DNA of 64,000 nucleotides from Cytophagales bacterium (GCA_033344775.1 JAWPMT010000004.1:2046001-2110000), one strand, 5' to 3'. Positions 1 through 12,019 are shown, numbered from the stretch's first letter. Program-made: numbers and translations. The notes: a model not told the origin generated them from the sequence alone.

Positions 1-75
1 GATAATAGTGAGGATGGGATGACAGTGGCTGCTTCTATTGGAAAAAAATTGGGGCTGAAGGTGAGGAAGGAGTAG
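1..75 (+). CDS. 3' end of a gene cut by the window start, unknown product
   Basis: An open frame runs from base 1 to a TAG stop at 73-75 and encodes 24 residues ending in KKLGLKVRKE. The basic, amphipathic end looks like the last helix of a cytoplasmic protein, but it is too short to place in a family. It converges on the minus-strand dehydrogenase subunit, with a long hairpin between them. Confidence 0.4.
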   Translation, partial: DNSEDGMTVAASIGKKLGLKVRKE

Positions 76-126
76 CCATCCTGCCTGGCCGGCAACAGTT
101 CAGGCTACAATTCATAATCTCTTTGT

Positions 127-203
127 AAAAGCGCAAAAAAGAGATTCCGGATATTTTTAGCCATTCGAAAATTTACGACTAAAAATTCCGGAATGACGCT
201 TTT
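127..203. terminator. Long inverted repeat, probable bidirectional terminator
   Basis: Bases 143-160 and 179-194 form near-complementary arms around ATTCCGGA and TCCGGAAT with a 3' CTAAAAA run. Weaker outer pairing is AAAAGCG (127-133) with CGCTTTT (near 197-203). It lies between two convergent genes, which fits a shared terminator. Confidence 0.45.
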
Positions 204-210
204 AATTCTA

Positions 211-795
211 TCAACTCGTAGCCCAGGTCACGCCTGTGCCTGTTTCAGACAAGGGTTTACAGGGTTCCCAAACGGCAGGTACCAATTCGTATTGCATCAC
301 TCTGGTGGCACCGTATTCTGAAGTGAAAAAACCTAACAGGGTTAATTCTTTTACGCTCCAGAAAAATGGGCCATCACTCGCTTGCCCTTCAGGACTATTG
401 ATGTAATCATTCTTTTCCTTAGCAATAGCTAACTTCTGGGCAGCTTCCAGTTTCCGGAAACTTTTGCCTTCTTTATCGACCACTTCTTCCATGAAAGCCG
501 CTAAGCCCTGCACGAACTTGTTTCTGGCCTCTTCATCATAAACCGTAGACACCATTTCTTCAATGAATCTGGGTACACCCAAATCTTTGGCTCCTAAGGT
601 ATCCGTGGCTGGATAAATGGTTTCCGCAAGTTCCTGAATAGTCAGCGCTTGCTCATTATCAAAGAAAGTGGGTGTCCATCCCGGCTTGGGATCTGGAGCA
701 CATCCATTCAACACACCTAAAATAGCCGGAGCAGACAAAGTGCCCCCCATGAAATACGTCGCTTTTTTGATCGCTTCTCTTCTGTTAATTGCCAT
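211..795 (-). CDS. Gluconate 2-dehydrogenase subunit 3 family protein
   Basis: This 194-residue exported protein is the small partner of the GMC oxidoreductase encoded just upstream on the same strand. The N-terminus carries a twin-Arg-like NRREAIKK start, a hydrophobic stretch and a Cys at about residue 32 (VLNGCAPDP), so it may be a Tat-routed lipoprotein. The body (LAETIYPATDTLGAKDLGV, then FIEEMV) is the usual opening of the subunit-3 family, which accompanies FAD-dependent sugar and polyol dehydrogenases and probably helps export or stabilise them. The gap to the GMC gene is 11 bp, so the two are one operon. The substrate cannot be told from this subunit. Confidence 0.85.
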   Translation of the reverse strand: MAINRREAIKKATYFMGGTLSAPAILGVLNGCAPDPKPGWTPTFFDNEQALTIQELAETIYPATDTLGAKDLGVPRFIEEMVSTVYDEEARNKFVQGLAAFMEEVVDKEGKSFRKLEAAQKLAIAKEKNDYINSPEGQASDGPFFWSVKELTLLGFFTSEYGATRVMQYELVPAVWEPCKPLSETGTGVTWATS

Positions 796-806
796 TTCTG
801 AGTGAT

Positions 807-2507
807 TTACAGGTTATTCTTATTCAATTGATCAACTGCATAATTTGCCGCACGGGCCGTCATTGCCATATAGGTCAACGATGGGTTTTGACAAGCCGCT
901 GAGGTCATTGCTGCTCCGTCCGTGACGAAAACATTCTTCACTTCATGCAATTGATTCCATTTGTTCAATACGGAAGTTTTAGGATCTCTTCCCATACGTG
1001 CAGTTCCCATTTCATGGATCCCTAATCCGGGACCTCCCATATCATCGTAAGTATTGATGTCCTTGAATCCGGCTACTTCCAACATTTCCGCAGCTTGCTG
1101 CTTCATGTCTTTGCGCATGTTGAGTTCATTTTCCTTGAACTCACAATCCATGGTAAACGTAGGCAGGCCATGTTTATCTAGTTTTTCTGGATTCAGTTCT
1201 ACTTTGTTCTCATGATAAGGAAGGCACTCGCCGAATCCCATCAATCCCATTCTCCATTCTCCGGGCGTAGTGATCTGTTCTTTCAGTTCAGGACCAACGC
1301 CTAACTCACGCACACCTGCTTTCCAGTCTTCGCGACTTCCACGTCCCTGGTAACCATATCCCCTCAAAAAGTCAGGGTGCTTCTCTTTGATGTTGCGGAA
1401 TCTCGGTATATAAATACCATTTGGCCGTCTTCCTTTGTAATACTGATCTTCGTAACCATCAACAGTACCAGAAGCTCCCACACGGAAATGGTGATCCATG
1501 AGGTTGTGACCTAGTTCGCCAGATGCATTACCCATACCATTCGGATGATCCGCATTCTTCGAATTCATGAGAATCCAGGTAGATCCGAGAGCAGACGCAT
1601 TTAAGAATACGATTTTAGAGAAGAACTCTTGAACCTCACCCGTTTCAGCATCCTGTACACGTACTCCTTTGGCTTTCCTCGTTTCCGAATCGTAAATCAC
1701 TTCTGTTACGATGGAATTGGGACGAAGTGTCATGTTTCCGGTAGCTATGGCCGCAGGCAGTGTAGAAGCCTGTGAACTGAAGTATCCCCCAAATGGGCAA
1801 CCCCTCATGCACATGTTACGATAATGGCATTTCGATCTACCGTTATGGTCTTGTGTCAAATTCGCAGTACGACCTATGGTCATGATCCGATCGTTGTACT
1901 TTTCAGCGATCTTGTCTTTCAAGTGTGTTTCCACACAAGTCATGCCCATAGGTGGCAGAAATTTACCATCCGGAAGTTGCGGCAATCCTTCATTCTGTCC
2001 ACTAACTCCAATGAAAGACTCTACATAATCATACCATGGCGCCAGGTCTTTGTATCGGATCGGCCAATCCACAGCGACCCCATCTCTGGCATTGGCCTCG
2101 AAATCCATCTCACTAAGGCGATAGCTCTGTCGTCCCCAAAGCAAGGACCGGCCACCCACATGGTAGCCTCGGATCCAGTCAAATCGTTTCTTTTCCGTGT
2201 AAGGATGCTCTGTATCTTTTACCCACCAGTGTTTGGTCGACTCTTTGATCGTGTAACCAGTACGCATTTGTTTTTGGTAGTGCTGCGCTTCTTCCGCAGA
2301 CACACGGTCCCCATGAGGCAATTCCCAGGGTGGCGTATTCATGGTAGGGTAATCTTTCAGGTGTTCCACCTGACGTCCTCTTTCCAACACCAGGGTTTTC
2401 AATCCTTTTTCGGTTAACTCTTTTGCAGCCCAGCCCCCACTGATACCGGTTCCAACGACGATGGCATCATAAGTCTGTTGCTGTTGCGCTTTGATATTTA
2501 AATTCAT
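807..2507 (-). CDS. GMC family FAD-dependent oxidoreductase
   Basis: This is a 566-residue flavoprotein of the glucose-methanol-choline superfamily that oxidises an alcohol or sugar hydroxyl. The dinucleotide-binding motif GTGISG is at residues 19-24 and is followed by the acidic end of beta-2 (VLERG). The active-site pair is His498 (GIHEMGTARMG) and Asn541 (CQNPSLT). A Cys-rich CHYRNMCMRGCPFG stretch near residue 230 is typical of the members that work with a gluconate-dehydrogenase subunit 3. It has no signal peptide of its own, so it may be exported with its Tat-bearing partner; this is inference. It is the first gene of the two-gene operon. Sugar specificity is unknown. Confidence 0.92.
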   Translation of the reverse strand: MNLNIKAQQQQTYDAIVVGTGISGGWAAKELTEKGLKTLVLERGRQVEHLKDYPTMNTPPWELPHGDRVSAEEAQHYQKQMRTGYTIKESTKHWWVKDTEHPYTEKKRFDWIRGYHVGGRSLLWGRQSYRLSEMDFEANARDGVAVDWPIRYKDLAPWYDYVESFIGVSGQNEGLPQLPDGKFLPPMGMTCVETHLKDKIAEKYNDRIMTIGRTANLTQDHNGRSKCHYRNMCMRGCPFGGYFSSQASTLPAAIATGNMTLRPNSIVTEVIYDSETRKAKGVRVQDAETGEVQEFFSKIVFLNASALGSTWILMNSKNADHPNGMGNASGELGHNLMDHHFRVGASGTVDGYEDQYYKGRRPNGIYIPRFRNIKEKHPDFLRGYGYQGRGSREDWKAGVRELGVGPELKEQITTPGEWRMGLMGFGECLPYHENKVELNPEKLDKHGLPTFTMDCEFKENELNMRKDMKQQAAEMLEVAGFKDINTYDDMGGPGLGIHEMGTARMGRDPKTSVLNKWNQLHEVKNVFVTDGAAMTSAACQNPSLTYMAMTARAANYAVDQLNKNNL

Positions 2508-2759
2508 TCGTAGAAGTAGTAGCGTTCACTGGCACCGATCCTTGTGATCCGTGCGAAACAGAATTTCCAATTCTCAGTATATCGGAACTTCTTATCACAA
2601 TCTTACTGAGAAGTCACTCCAAGCTAATGAATTTCTGTTACCAAATAGGAGGGCTATTGTTTCAAGGGAAACTGCAATCGATTTCAATTGCACGCTTTTG
2701 AAAATATTCTATTAGATTGATTGAGATTTTACTTGATCCTTAATAAAAACACCTGCCCG

Positions 2760-3620
2760 ATGAATCGGAAAGATGCCCTTAAAAAAATCTCGGGAGCTTC
2801 ACTGCTTCCTTTCTTACCTAACCTTGCTTTTTCCTCCGAAACCGAAAACACCTTACTGGCAGGAAAAGTCAATCACTCCGTTTGTAAATGGTGCTACTCA
2901 GATATTCCTCTGGAAGAAATGTGCGAGAAAACGCAGGACTTTGGAATCACTTCCATTGAATTATTAGGTCCCAAAGAATGGCCAATTGTTCAGAAATACG
3001 GACTCAACTGTGCCATGGGTAATCCGGAGACATTTTCCCTGACAGAAGGCTTTAACGATCCATCCAAACATCAGGAACTACAAGAGGTATACAAAGAAGT
3101 GATCCCTCAGGCTGCAGAAGCAGGACTCTCCAAGATCATTTGCTTTTCCGGAAATCGAAATGAACTTTCGGATGAGGAAGGACTCGAAAATTGCGCCATT
3201 GGACTTGATCCATTGGTGAAACTTGCAAAGCTGCATGGCATCACACTCTGTATGGAACTGCTCAACTCCAAGATTGATCATAAAGATTATCAGTGCGACC
3301 ACACTTCATGGGGAGCGGCTTTGGCTGAAAAATTAGGGAGCGAACATTTCAAATTGCTCTACGATATTTATCACATGCAGATCATGGAAGGTGACGTGAT
3401 CCGAACCATCAGGGACAATCAACCATACATAGCCCATTATCATACCGGGGGTGTTCCAGGCCGAAATGAAATTGACGATACCCAGGAATTGAACTACAAA
3501 GCCATCATGGAAGCGATTGTAGCGACAGGGTATGATGGGTTTGTAGCACAGGAATTTATTCCCAAATCAGACAAGCCACTGGACTCATTGAAAAAGGCCG
3601 TAGAAATATGTGATGTGTAA
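2760..3620 (+). CDS. Exported TIM-barrel protein, hydroxypyruvate isomerase-like
   Basis: The ATG at 2760 is preferred over the upstream one at 2721 because it gives MNRKDALKKISGASLLPFLP, a Bacteroidota export signal of the Tat-like kind; the product is 286 residues. The rest is a xylose-isomerase-like AP-endonuclease-2 TIM barrel. Metal- and substrate-binding positions typical of hydroxypyruvate isomerases are visible: Glu in CMELLNSK, Asp and His in LLYDIYHMQ, His in HYHTGGVPGRNEIDD and the late Glu in AQEFIP. It is divergent from the GMC operon, which suggests a shared carbohydrate-oxidation theme. True substrate is unknown; many exported members are annotated this way without biochemical proof. 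Confidence 0.85.
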   Translation: MNRKDALKKISGASLLPFLPNLAFSSETENTLLAGKVNHSVCKWCYSDIPLEEMCEKTQDFGITSIELLGPKEWPIVQKYGLNCAMGNPETFSLTEGFNDPSKHQELQEVYKEVIPQAAEAGLSKIICFSGNRNELSDEEGLENCAIGLDPLVKLAKLHGITLCMELLNSKIDHKDYQCDHTSWGAALAEKLGSEHFKLLYDIYHMQIMEGDVIRTIRDNQPYIAHYHTGGVPGRNEIDDTQELNYKAIMEAIVATGYDGFVAQEFIPKSDKPLDSLKKAVEICDV

Positions 3621-3732
3621 TTGGTAGGGTTTTTGCTCAAAAGACTGTATATTACTATACTAACTGGAAACCCCACCTAATGCCATTAAAAAAAGAAGTG
3701 CATTTGCGTTTTTCCAACTAAAACACCTATTC

Positions 3733-4203
3733 ATGAGAACTACCGCGAAATTATTTTTAGGTCTAGCCGTTTTTGTTTTTATCGCTTGTTCCGATCAGAT
3801 TGATGTAGAAATCAACGAATTGGGAGAAGGAATTGGAGAAGTCCTCGACGTTGTAAGTGGAGAGACTTTTTACAGCAGCCTTTTTGTAACTACTTATAAT
3901 CCTGATGTGCAGGAAGAAAAAGTAGAATTCAAAGGGGAGATCATTGAAATGAAGGAACCCATATTGGTCACTTATGGCTTTATGTGGTACGATGCCAATG
4001 ATCCTAATGTGGAAATCACGAGAATCGAATTAGGAGAAACTACTGAAAAGTTGTCATTCTCTGCTGAATTAACTGATCTTCCGAAAAAAGATAATCTAGT
4101 TGTTTGCACCTTCCTCCGACAAGCTAGTACAAGCGAAGGAGAAGGAAATGGTGAACAACCACACGAATTGATTGGCGACGAAATTGCCTTTTCAAACTTG
4201 TAA
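3733..4203 (+). CDS. Small lipoprotein, possible Fn3-like fold
   Basis: This 156-residue protein has a lipobox-type signal (GLAVFVFIACSD, Cys at about residue 19), so it is probably anchored in a membrane facing the periplasm or surface. The C-terminal half (YGFMWYDANDP, then IELGETT and FSAELTDL) resembles the degenerate fibronectin-III-like repeats common in Bacteroidota lipoproteins, where an xYGFxW strand is followed by a short LG turn. This is a fold guess only. It stands alone, 112 bp after the isomerase-like gene, and is closed by a good terminator. Function unknown. Confidence 0.75.
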   Translation: MRTTAKLFLGLAVFVFIACSDQIDVEINELGEGIGEVLDVVSGETFYSSLFVTTYNPDVQEEKVEFKGEIIEMKEPILVTYGFMWYDANDPNVEITRIELGETTEKLSFSAELTDLPKKDNLVVCTFLRQASTSEGEGNGEQPHELIGDEIAFSNL

Positions 4204-4227
4204 ATCTAAAATCGAATACAAAAGGAG

Positions 4228-4255
4228 AGCCAGCGCTTAGGTGCTGGCTTTTTTT
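4228..4255 (+). terminator. Rho-independent terminator
   Basis: AGCCAGC / GCTGGCT stem (4228-4249, one mismatch near the TTAG loop) followed by a run of T. It sits 25 bp after the lipoprotein stop at 4203. Confidence 0.8.
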
Positions 4256-4758
4256 ATGCTTTCTAATATTTCTAGAGAAATATCGGATCAATCCAAAAAC
4301 CTGTGGATTACTTGTATTAATTGGAGTTGCCTTCTAGGAATGGCCTTGATTCATTTTAGGTTTTTGATTCAATAAAGAGCGAAAAGAACAAAATTCTGTT
4401 CGAGCCTAGAAATCACTATTTTCAGTCAACAGACAATATGGCGAGTTTATTTTGTTCCTGTTCTTTTGAGTCAAAAAGCGTGAAAAAATGAATCCTGGCC
4501 TAGGTTTTTGCCACTTTTCATCGATGGAAAAGTGGGAGGAAAGACGATGCTTCTTGCTTTGATGGTCCTTTAGAAAGTTATTCAAGTGGGACAACTCAAT
4601 ATTTGATCTTGAAAATTACATTTAGTTAAGGGGCTCCCCAGAAAAATTGCTTGATCCGAAATATCAATGTCTATAAAAACATAAGGGTAATTCGAAAAGC
4701 CCCTTGTTAAGCCTCACACAAATCAGCTAATCTTACATTATTAAACATAAAAATTCAT
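4256..4758. other. 500-bp AT-rich gene-poor stretch
   Basis: No convincing gene is seen on either strand; a 62-codon minus-strand frame here is rich in Lys/Arg/Ser and has no family features. AAGGGGCT (from 4627) and AGCCCCTT (about 4698-4706) could pair across 70 bases. The 3' part must hold the promoter of the small lipoprotein gene at 4759. Confidence 0.4.
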
Positions 4759-5010
4759 ATGAAGCAATTTCAAAACATCAAACGACTCTCATTTCTATTT
4801 GTATTGGGGATAGCCATATTTAGCTGCACACCAGATTTTGCCGAAGGGCTGGAAACCAATACACGTGAAGTCTGCATGCAACGCACTGGTAATAATACCG
4901 GAGGAACCGATCGCAGCAACTTTTGTCCAATGGCCGATGGCGTAGTTTCAGGACCAACTAGCGGCGACGTAACCGAATCAGAGAATGATGGGATCAATGG
5001 GCCAAATTAG
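4759..5010 (+). CDS. Very small lipoprotein, unknown function
   Basis: An 83-residue product with a clear lipobox signal (FLFVLGIAIFSCTPDF, Cys at about residue 23). The mature part is only about 60 residues, rich in Gly, Thr, Asn and Asp (NNTGGTDRSN, GPTSGDVTESEND), with two further Cys (REVCMQR, NFCPMADG) that could form a disulfide. It looks disordered and has no catalytic motif. It is flanked by non-coding DNA upstream and a bidirectional terminator downstream, so it is monocistronic. Confidence 0.65.
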   Translation: MKQFQNIKRLSFLFVLGIAIFSCTPDFAEGLETNTREVCMQRTGNNTGGTDRSNFCPMADGVVSGPTSGDVTESENDGINGPN

Positions 5011-5092
5011 GAAATGTCGAAAAACTTGCCCGTTCGTTTTTTTGCACACTTTTATTAAAGCTGAATTCAAATAGCTATCAACAATAAATAAG

Positions 5093-5124
5093 AAAGGTCG
5101 TCTCATTACCCGAAACGACCTTTT
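5093..5124. terminator. Bidirectional terminator
   Basis: AAAGGTCGT (5093-5101) pairs with ACGACCTTTT (5115-5124) around a 13-nt loop. It lies between the stop of the small lipoprotein gene (+) and the stop of isocitrate dehydrogenase (-) and can serve both. Confidence 0.8.
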
Positions 5125-5149
5125 GTATGTTTACTTCTGAGACTAGTGA

Positions 5150-7421
<2,272 letters not shown>

Positions 7422-7439
7422 GAAATAATGGAATTTTGA

Positions 7440-8258
7440 TCAATAACTCTCCTCCTCGTTAGGAAAAGTCCGATCTTTTATATCTTGAATGTAATTTTCA
7501 ACCGCTCCAGTGATGACCTGATTCAAGTCAGCATAGGCCCTGAGGAATCTAGGTTTAAAGTCTTGTGTAATGCCCAGCATATCATGAACAACTAAAACTT
7601 GCCCATCGGCATCCGGACCTGCCCCTATACCGATGACAGGGATATCCACTGATTCGGCTACTTTTTTAGTCAATGTAGCCGGGATCTTTTCAAGTACCAG
7701 AGAGAAACAACCGATCTCTTGCAATAATTGGGCATCTTCAATCAGTTTGTTGGCTTCTGCTTCTTCTTTGGCCCGTACGGAATACGTACCGAATTTGTAA
7801 ATGGATTGTGGGGTGAGCCCCAGATGGCCCATGACCGGTATACCGGCGGTTAATACACGCTCGATACTTTCCTTAATTTCCATACCCCCTTCCATTTTCA
7901 CGGCATGTGCCCCGGATTCCTTCATGATCCTAATGGAAGACCGAAGCGCTTCGGAAGAATTCCCTTGATAGCTTCCAAAAGGCACATCAACCACTACCAA
8001 AGCACGATCCACGGCTTTTACCACAGAGGTCGCATGCCAGATCATATGGTCCAGTGTGATCGGAAGCGTCGTTTCATTCCCTGCCATCACATTGGATGCA
8101 GAATCACCTACCAGGATGATATCAATGCCTGCTTTGTCAATGATTTTTGCCATGGAATAATCATAGGCCGTGAGCATGGCAATTTTCTCGCCTTTGGCTT
8201 TCATCTCTTGAAGCCTATGTGTGGTAATCTTCTTAAACTGGCCTTTTGCGGTACTCAT
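7440..8258 (-). CDS. panB: 3-methyl-2-oxobutanoate hydroxymethyltransferase
   Basis: PanB adds a hydroxymethyl group from 5,10-methylene-THF to 2-oxoisovalerate, giving ketopantoate in pantothenate/CoA synthesis. The 272-residue product has the standard opening [20 protein letters not shown], the metal-site Asp in [13 protein letters not shown], the VKMEGG motif and [14 protein letters not shown] near the C-terminus. The start at 8258 ([10 protein letters not shown]) is chosen because the 16 extra upstream residues from 8306 do not belong to the family. No panC or panD gene is adjacent. It is divergent from the amidohydrolase gene. Confidence 0.96.
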   Translation of the reverse strand: MSTAKGQFKKITTHRLQEMKAKGEKIAMLTAYDYSMAKIIDKAGIDIILVGDSASNVMAGNETTLPITLDHMIWHATSVVKAVDRALVVVDVPFGSYQGNSSEALRSSIRIMKESGAHAVKMEGGMEIKESIERVLTAGIPVMGHLGLTPQSIYKFGTYSVRAKEEAEANKLIEDAQLLQEIGCFSLVLEKIPATLTKKVAESVDIPVIGIGAGPDADGQVLVVHDMLGITQDFKPRFLRAYADLNQVITGAVENYIQDIKDRTFPNEEESY

Positions 8259-8424
8259 AGCTTTTGCGGGTGACAATAAAGGAGCGGAAAAATAACAAAT
8301 AAGCAACTGAAGTAAAATTGACCGATCATGTAAGGAAATCCTACCTTCAGGCGCATACCCGGAGTATTTTATATTTTTGTTAAGATCCGCACTTTATATA
8401 AGTGCATTTAGAAAAACCTAGTTC

Positions 8425-10014
8425 ATGAAATACTTTTTCCACCTCTGCTTTTTATTCTGCTTTACTTCCTTGATTGCCCAGGATGGCGTAAAACCGGCTC
8501 CTGATAGAGCTGAAGGTGAAGGGCCTTTCGATCAAATGATCATTCGAGGCGTGACCATCATCAATGGGAATGGGGCCCCTCCGATCGGACCAGCAGATGT
8601 GGTGGTGGAAGAAAACAAAATTTCCGAAATCAGGATCGTTGGCTATCCTGGGGTTGAAATCGATGATGATCGCCGACCTCAACTAAAATCAGGAGGAAAG
8701 GAAGTGGATGCAAATGGCATGTATCTGCTTCCTGGATTTGTGGATATGCATGGACACATCGGGGGAGCGAGTCAGGGTACACCTTCCGAGTACGTATTCA
8801 AACTATGGCTGGCTCATGGCGTAACCACCATTCGGGAACCCGGATCTGGCAATGGAAGAGACTGGACGCTGGATCATAAAAAGAAAAGTGCTAAAAATAA
8901 AATAACGGCACCTCGGATTGTGGCTTATACGTTCTTTGGGCAAGGAAGTGACGGCATCAATTCCACAGAAGAGGCCAGAAAATGGGTACGTGAAAATAAA
9001 GAAGCCGGAGCTGATGGCATCAAATTCTTCGGAGCCCGTCCCGACATCATGACGGCTGCTTTGGATGAGAACAAAAAATTAGGCCTCGGAAGTGCTTGCC
9101 ACCACGCACAGCTAAACGTAGGGTGGTGGAATGTGATGCACTCCGCGGAAGCTGGCCTGACTTCCATGGAACATTGGTATGGTTTGCCTGAAGCCATGTT
9201 TACCGACCGGGTGGTACAGGACTATCCTTTAGATTACAACTATCAAAATGAACAACATCGCTTTGGCGAGGCTGGGAGGTTATGGCAACAAGCTGCAAAA
9301 CCGTACACCGAAAAATGGAATGAAGTAATGGATCGGCTGATAGAGCTGGATTTCACTCTCGACCCAACTTTAAATATTTATGAAGCAAGTAGGGACCTGA
9401 TGCGCTCTATGAACGCAGATTGGCACAAAGATTACACCTTACCTTCGCTCTGGAAATTCTACAAACCCAGTAAAGTATCACACGGCAGCTACTGGCATTA
9501 TTGGGGGACAGAAGAGGAAGTTGCCTGGAAAGAGAACTATGACCTGTGGATGACCTTCATCAACGAGTATAAAAACAGGGGTGGCCGTGTTACCACAGGT
9601 TCTGATTCCGGATTCATCTATCAACTTTATGGATTTGCTTATATCCGGGAACTTGAATTGCTGCGAGAAGCAGGATTTCATCCTTTGGAAGTAATCCGTG
9701 CCGCAACGTTGATGGGTGCCGAAGCTTTGAAGATGGATGATCAAATCGGAACCATCGAAGTAGGCAAATTGGCCGACCTAGTAATCGTAGAAGAGAACCC
9801 GCTGCAGAATCTAAAATCACTTTATGGCACGGGTGCCATCAAATTAACAGAACAGAATGAAGTAAAACGCGTTGGAGGAGTTAAGTATACCATCAAAGAT
9901 GGAATTATTTTTGATGCAAAAGCATTATTAAAAGATGTGAGGGAGATGGTCAAAGCGGCCAAAGAGGAATCTGGTGAATTGGTCTCACCGGGGTATCCGA
10001 ACTGGAAGCAATAG
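8425..10014 (+). CDS. Secreted amidohydrolase (imidazolonepropionase-like)
   Basis: A 529-residue metal-dependent hydrolase with an Sec signal (FHLCFLFCFTSLIAQ). The amidohydrolase-superfamily metal site is complete: His109-x-His111 (DMHGHIG), a bridging Lys200 (GADGIKFFG), His226/His227 (ACHHAQ), His250 (MEHWYG) and Asp394 (TGSDSG). The C-terminal composite-sandwich segment reads IGTIEVGKLADLVIVEENPL, usual for the imidazolonepropionase/prolidase-like exported group that cleaves cyclic amides or peptides. The real substrate is unknown. Its 3' end is close to a TPR lipoprotein gene on the same strand, which may be co-transcribed. Confidence 0.9.
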   Translation: MKYFFHLCFLFCFTSLIAQDGVKPAPDRAEGEGPFDQMIIRGVTIINGNGAPPIGPADVVVEENKISEIRIVGYPGVEIDDDRRPQLKSGGKEVDANGMYLLPGFVDMHGHIGGASQGTPSEYVFKLWLAHGVTTIREPGSGNGRDWTLDHKKKSAKNKITAPRIVAYTFFGQGSDGINSTEEARKWVRENKEAGADGIKFFGARPDIMTAALDENKKLGLGSACHHAQLNVGWWNVMHSAEAGLTSMEHWYGLPEAMFTDRVVQDYPLDYNYQNEQHRFGEAGRLWQQAAKPYTEKWNEVMDRLIELDFTLDPTLNIYEASRDLMRSMNADWHKDYTLPSLWKFYKPSKVSHGSYWHYWGTEEEVAWKENYDLWMTFINEYKNRGGRVTTGSDSGFIYQLYGFAYIRELELLREAGFHPLEVIRAATLMGAEALKMDDQIGTIEVGKLADLVIVEENPLQNLKSLYGTGAIKLTEQNEVKRVGGVKYTIKDGIIFDAKALLKDVREMVKAAKEESGELVSPGYPNWKQ

Positions 10015-10060
10015 CTTTTATACCCTCGTAAAATATTTATCAAAACAATCAGTAATTGAG

Positions 10061-11062
10061 GTGAATCGAGGTATACACCCACATATCGTTCTATCCTTTG
10101 TTTTGATCTCGCTGTTGAGCGGGTGTATCAAGACAGAGTCCAGTGATGGGCAACCGCCGGTTGACACACAGCAAAGTACGCTCTCTTCGGAAAGGAATCG
10201 GGTTATTTTATCTTTTTCCGGAGAGCGATTGCCCCCCAAATCTTTTGAAGGACAGGAAAGACAGAAACGTGAACGTCAGCTCGAAGAAGCGCGTGCATTG
10301 TACGAAAATAATCCTGACAGCCTGGAAGCCATCATATGGTATGGACGAAGACTCGGCTACCTGGGTTTGTACTACGATGCCGTGGACATCTATACGGATG
10401 GACTAAGGATTTTCCCTAATTCCTATAAACTCTTACGCCATCGAGGAGAAGCACACATTACCGTTCGTCAATTTGCTCAAGCCAGACAGGACCTTGAGCA
10501 AGCCGTCTTCTTCTCCAGAGAAGCACCGAATGAACCAGAACCTGACGGGCAACCCAACCGACTGAATAAGCCACTGAGGAGCACAAAGTTCAATATCTGG
10601 TATCATTTAGGTTTGACCTACTATCTCCAGGGAAATTTCGACAAAGCGATTTCTGCCTACAAAAAATGCATGGAGGTAAGTGACAATGACGACCTTAAGG
10701 TCGCTACCACCACCTGGCTGTATCGTACCTATTTTCAAATTGGGAACATGGAAGAAGCAGATCGCCTGTTGGAAACCATTGATCCTGGCATGCGCATCGT
10801 GGAAAGTCGGTCTTACCACAATATCTTGATGTTATTTAAAAACGAGGTGACCCCTCAACGCATCAGGGAACTGGCTTCTCGTCGCGATGAAAGCCTCGAC
10901 CCTACCATTGGTTACGGACTGGGTAACTGGTACGTGTTGAATGGAGATGTCGCGGTAGCCACTGAAACTTTTGATCAGGTACTTTCCAGTGGAAATTGGG
11001 ATTCTTTCGGATACATTGCCAGTGAGGTAGAAAGGTCTAACCTCGATGTAGCTCCTTTATAA
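10061..11062 (+). CDS. TPR-repeat lipoprotein
   Basis: The frame is open from a GTG at 9974 inside the amidohydrolase gene, but the GTG at 10061 gives a proper lipoprotein signal (VLSFVLISLLSGCIK, Cys about residue 22) and is preferred. The 333-residue product carries tetratricopeptide repeats: RALYENNPDSLEAIIWYGR, YDAVDIYTDGLRIFPNS, FAQARQDLEQAV and FDKAISAYKKCMEV. TPRs act as protein-binding scaffolds; no catalytic domain is present. It follows the amidohydrolase by 46 bp and converges on the glycerophosphodiesterase with a single base between stops. Partner unknown. Confidence 0.8.
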   Translation: MNRGIHPHIVLSFVLISLLSGCIKTESSDGQPPVDTQQSTLSSERNRVILSFSGERLPPKSFEGQERQKRERQLEEARALYENNPDSLEAIIWYGRRLGYLGLYYDAVDIYTDGLRIFPNSYKLLRHRGEAHITVRQFAQARQDLEQAVFFSREAPNEPEPDGQPNRLNKPLRSTKFNIWYHLGLTYYLQGNFDKAISAYKKCMEVSDNDDLKVATTTWLYRTYFQIGNMEEADRLLETIDPGMRIVESRSYHNILMLFKNEVTPQRIRELASRRDESLDPTIGYGLGNWYVLNGDVAVATETFDQVLSSGNWDSFGYIASEVERSNLDVAPL

Positions 11063-11063
11063 T

Positions 11064-11963
11064 CTAAAGCGCTTCTATGTCTCTACGAAGCTTCATCAGC
11101 CTTCCGGGAAAATCGGTAATGATCCCGTCCACACCCATGTTGAGCATTTTGATCATATCATCTCGCTCATTTACTGGATAAGTATACACTTCATACCCAC
11201 GTGCATGCATCCGAAATACCCTTCTTGGACTCAATGTTTCGTAATGCGGGTTTAAGGCATTGAGGCGAGATTCATGTTTGGAACGACCCAGGTGTACTCT
11301 CGTTTCGACATAGAAAGCAATTAGAGGTGCCGAATCCTCTCCGATCAAAAGCTTCTTGGTCTGTATTCGATCATCATAGGCATGCGCTTCCTCAATATAA
11401 CGGTCCTCGTACGATTGCAAAATGCACCATTCGAATCCATTTCGCTCTGCTTTTACGATCTCAATCAGTTTCTCCGCAAAATCATGATAATGCGGATGAT
11501 CCATGTGTTTGATCTCAATCAGCACTTTACTTTTCCCGTCAATCAGGTCCAGTGCCTCTTTCAGGGTAGGCACTTTTTCTCCTTCATAATCCGGGTGGAA
11601 CCAGGAACCCGCGTCCAGTTCCTTGATTTCAGCCAGCGTTTTTTCTTCCACCAGGCCTCTTCCGTTGGTGGTGCGCTCCAAAGTAGAATCATGGAAAACC
11701 ACGATCTCCTCATCTTTGGTATGACGAACATCCAATTCGATCATATCCACTCCCAGGTCAAGCGCCTTCTGAAAAGCAACTAACGTATTTTCCGGTGCGA
11801 TCCCGGAGGCTCCTTTGTGAGCAATGATCTCAAATTCCTTCCCCTTAAGTCCATCAATATCCGTACTAGCGAATATTTTTTGGTAAATGATGGGCTCAAA
11901 TAGCGCCAATGCCATGAAAATCAGCATGAAAGGCGTTGAATAAAGCAGAAACTTCTTAGTCAT
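11064..11963 (-). CDS. Membrane-anchored glycerophosphodiester phosphodiesterase
   Basis: It hydrolyses deacylated phospholipids to glycerol-3-phosphate and an alcohol. The 299-residue protein has one N-terminal hydrophobic anchor (residues 5-28) and a GDPD TIM barrel. Catalytic and metal residues are visible: His49 (IIAHKGASG), Glu58-Asn59 (APENT), Glu76 and Asp78 (MIELDVRHTKD), His91 (VVFHDSTLERTTNG) and Glu in VLIEIKH. The C-terminal GVDGIITDFPGRL is characteristic. It lies 56 bp downstream of aspS on the same strand and may be read through from it. Probably active on the outer face of the inner membrane. Confidence 0.92.
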   Translation of the reverse strand: MTKKFLLYSTPFMLIFMALALFEPIIYQKIFASTDIDGLKGKEFEIIAHKGASGIAPENTLVAFQKALDLGVDMIELDVRHTKDEEIVVFHDSTLERTTNGRGLVEEKTLAEIKELDAGSWFHPDYEGEKVPTLKEALDLIDGKSKVLIEIKHMDHPHYHDFAEKLIEIVKAERNGFEWCILQSYEDRYIEEAHAYDDRIQTKKLLIGEDSAPLIAFYVETRVHLGRSKHESRLNALNPHYETLSPRRVFRMHARGYEVYTYPVNERDDMIKMLNMGVDGIITDFPGRLMKLRRDIEAL

Positions 11964-12019
11964 AAATCGGAAATTACCTCCTTAAATTTACTAAAAACCG
12001 GCAATCACTTACAAAGCAA

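Noticed and set aside
1824-2417. Plus-strand frame of 197 codons
   Set aside because: Antisense to the GMC oxidoreductase, whose motifs are complete. Composition is His/Phe/Arg-rich, as expected from a shadow frame.
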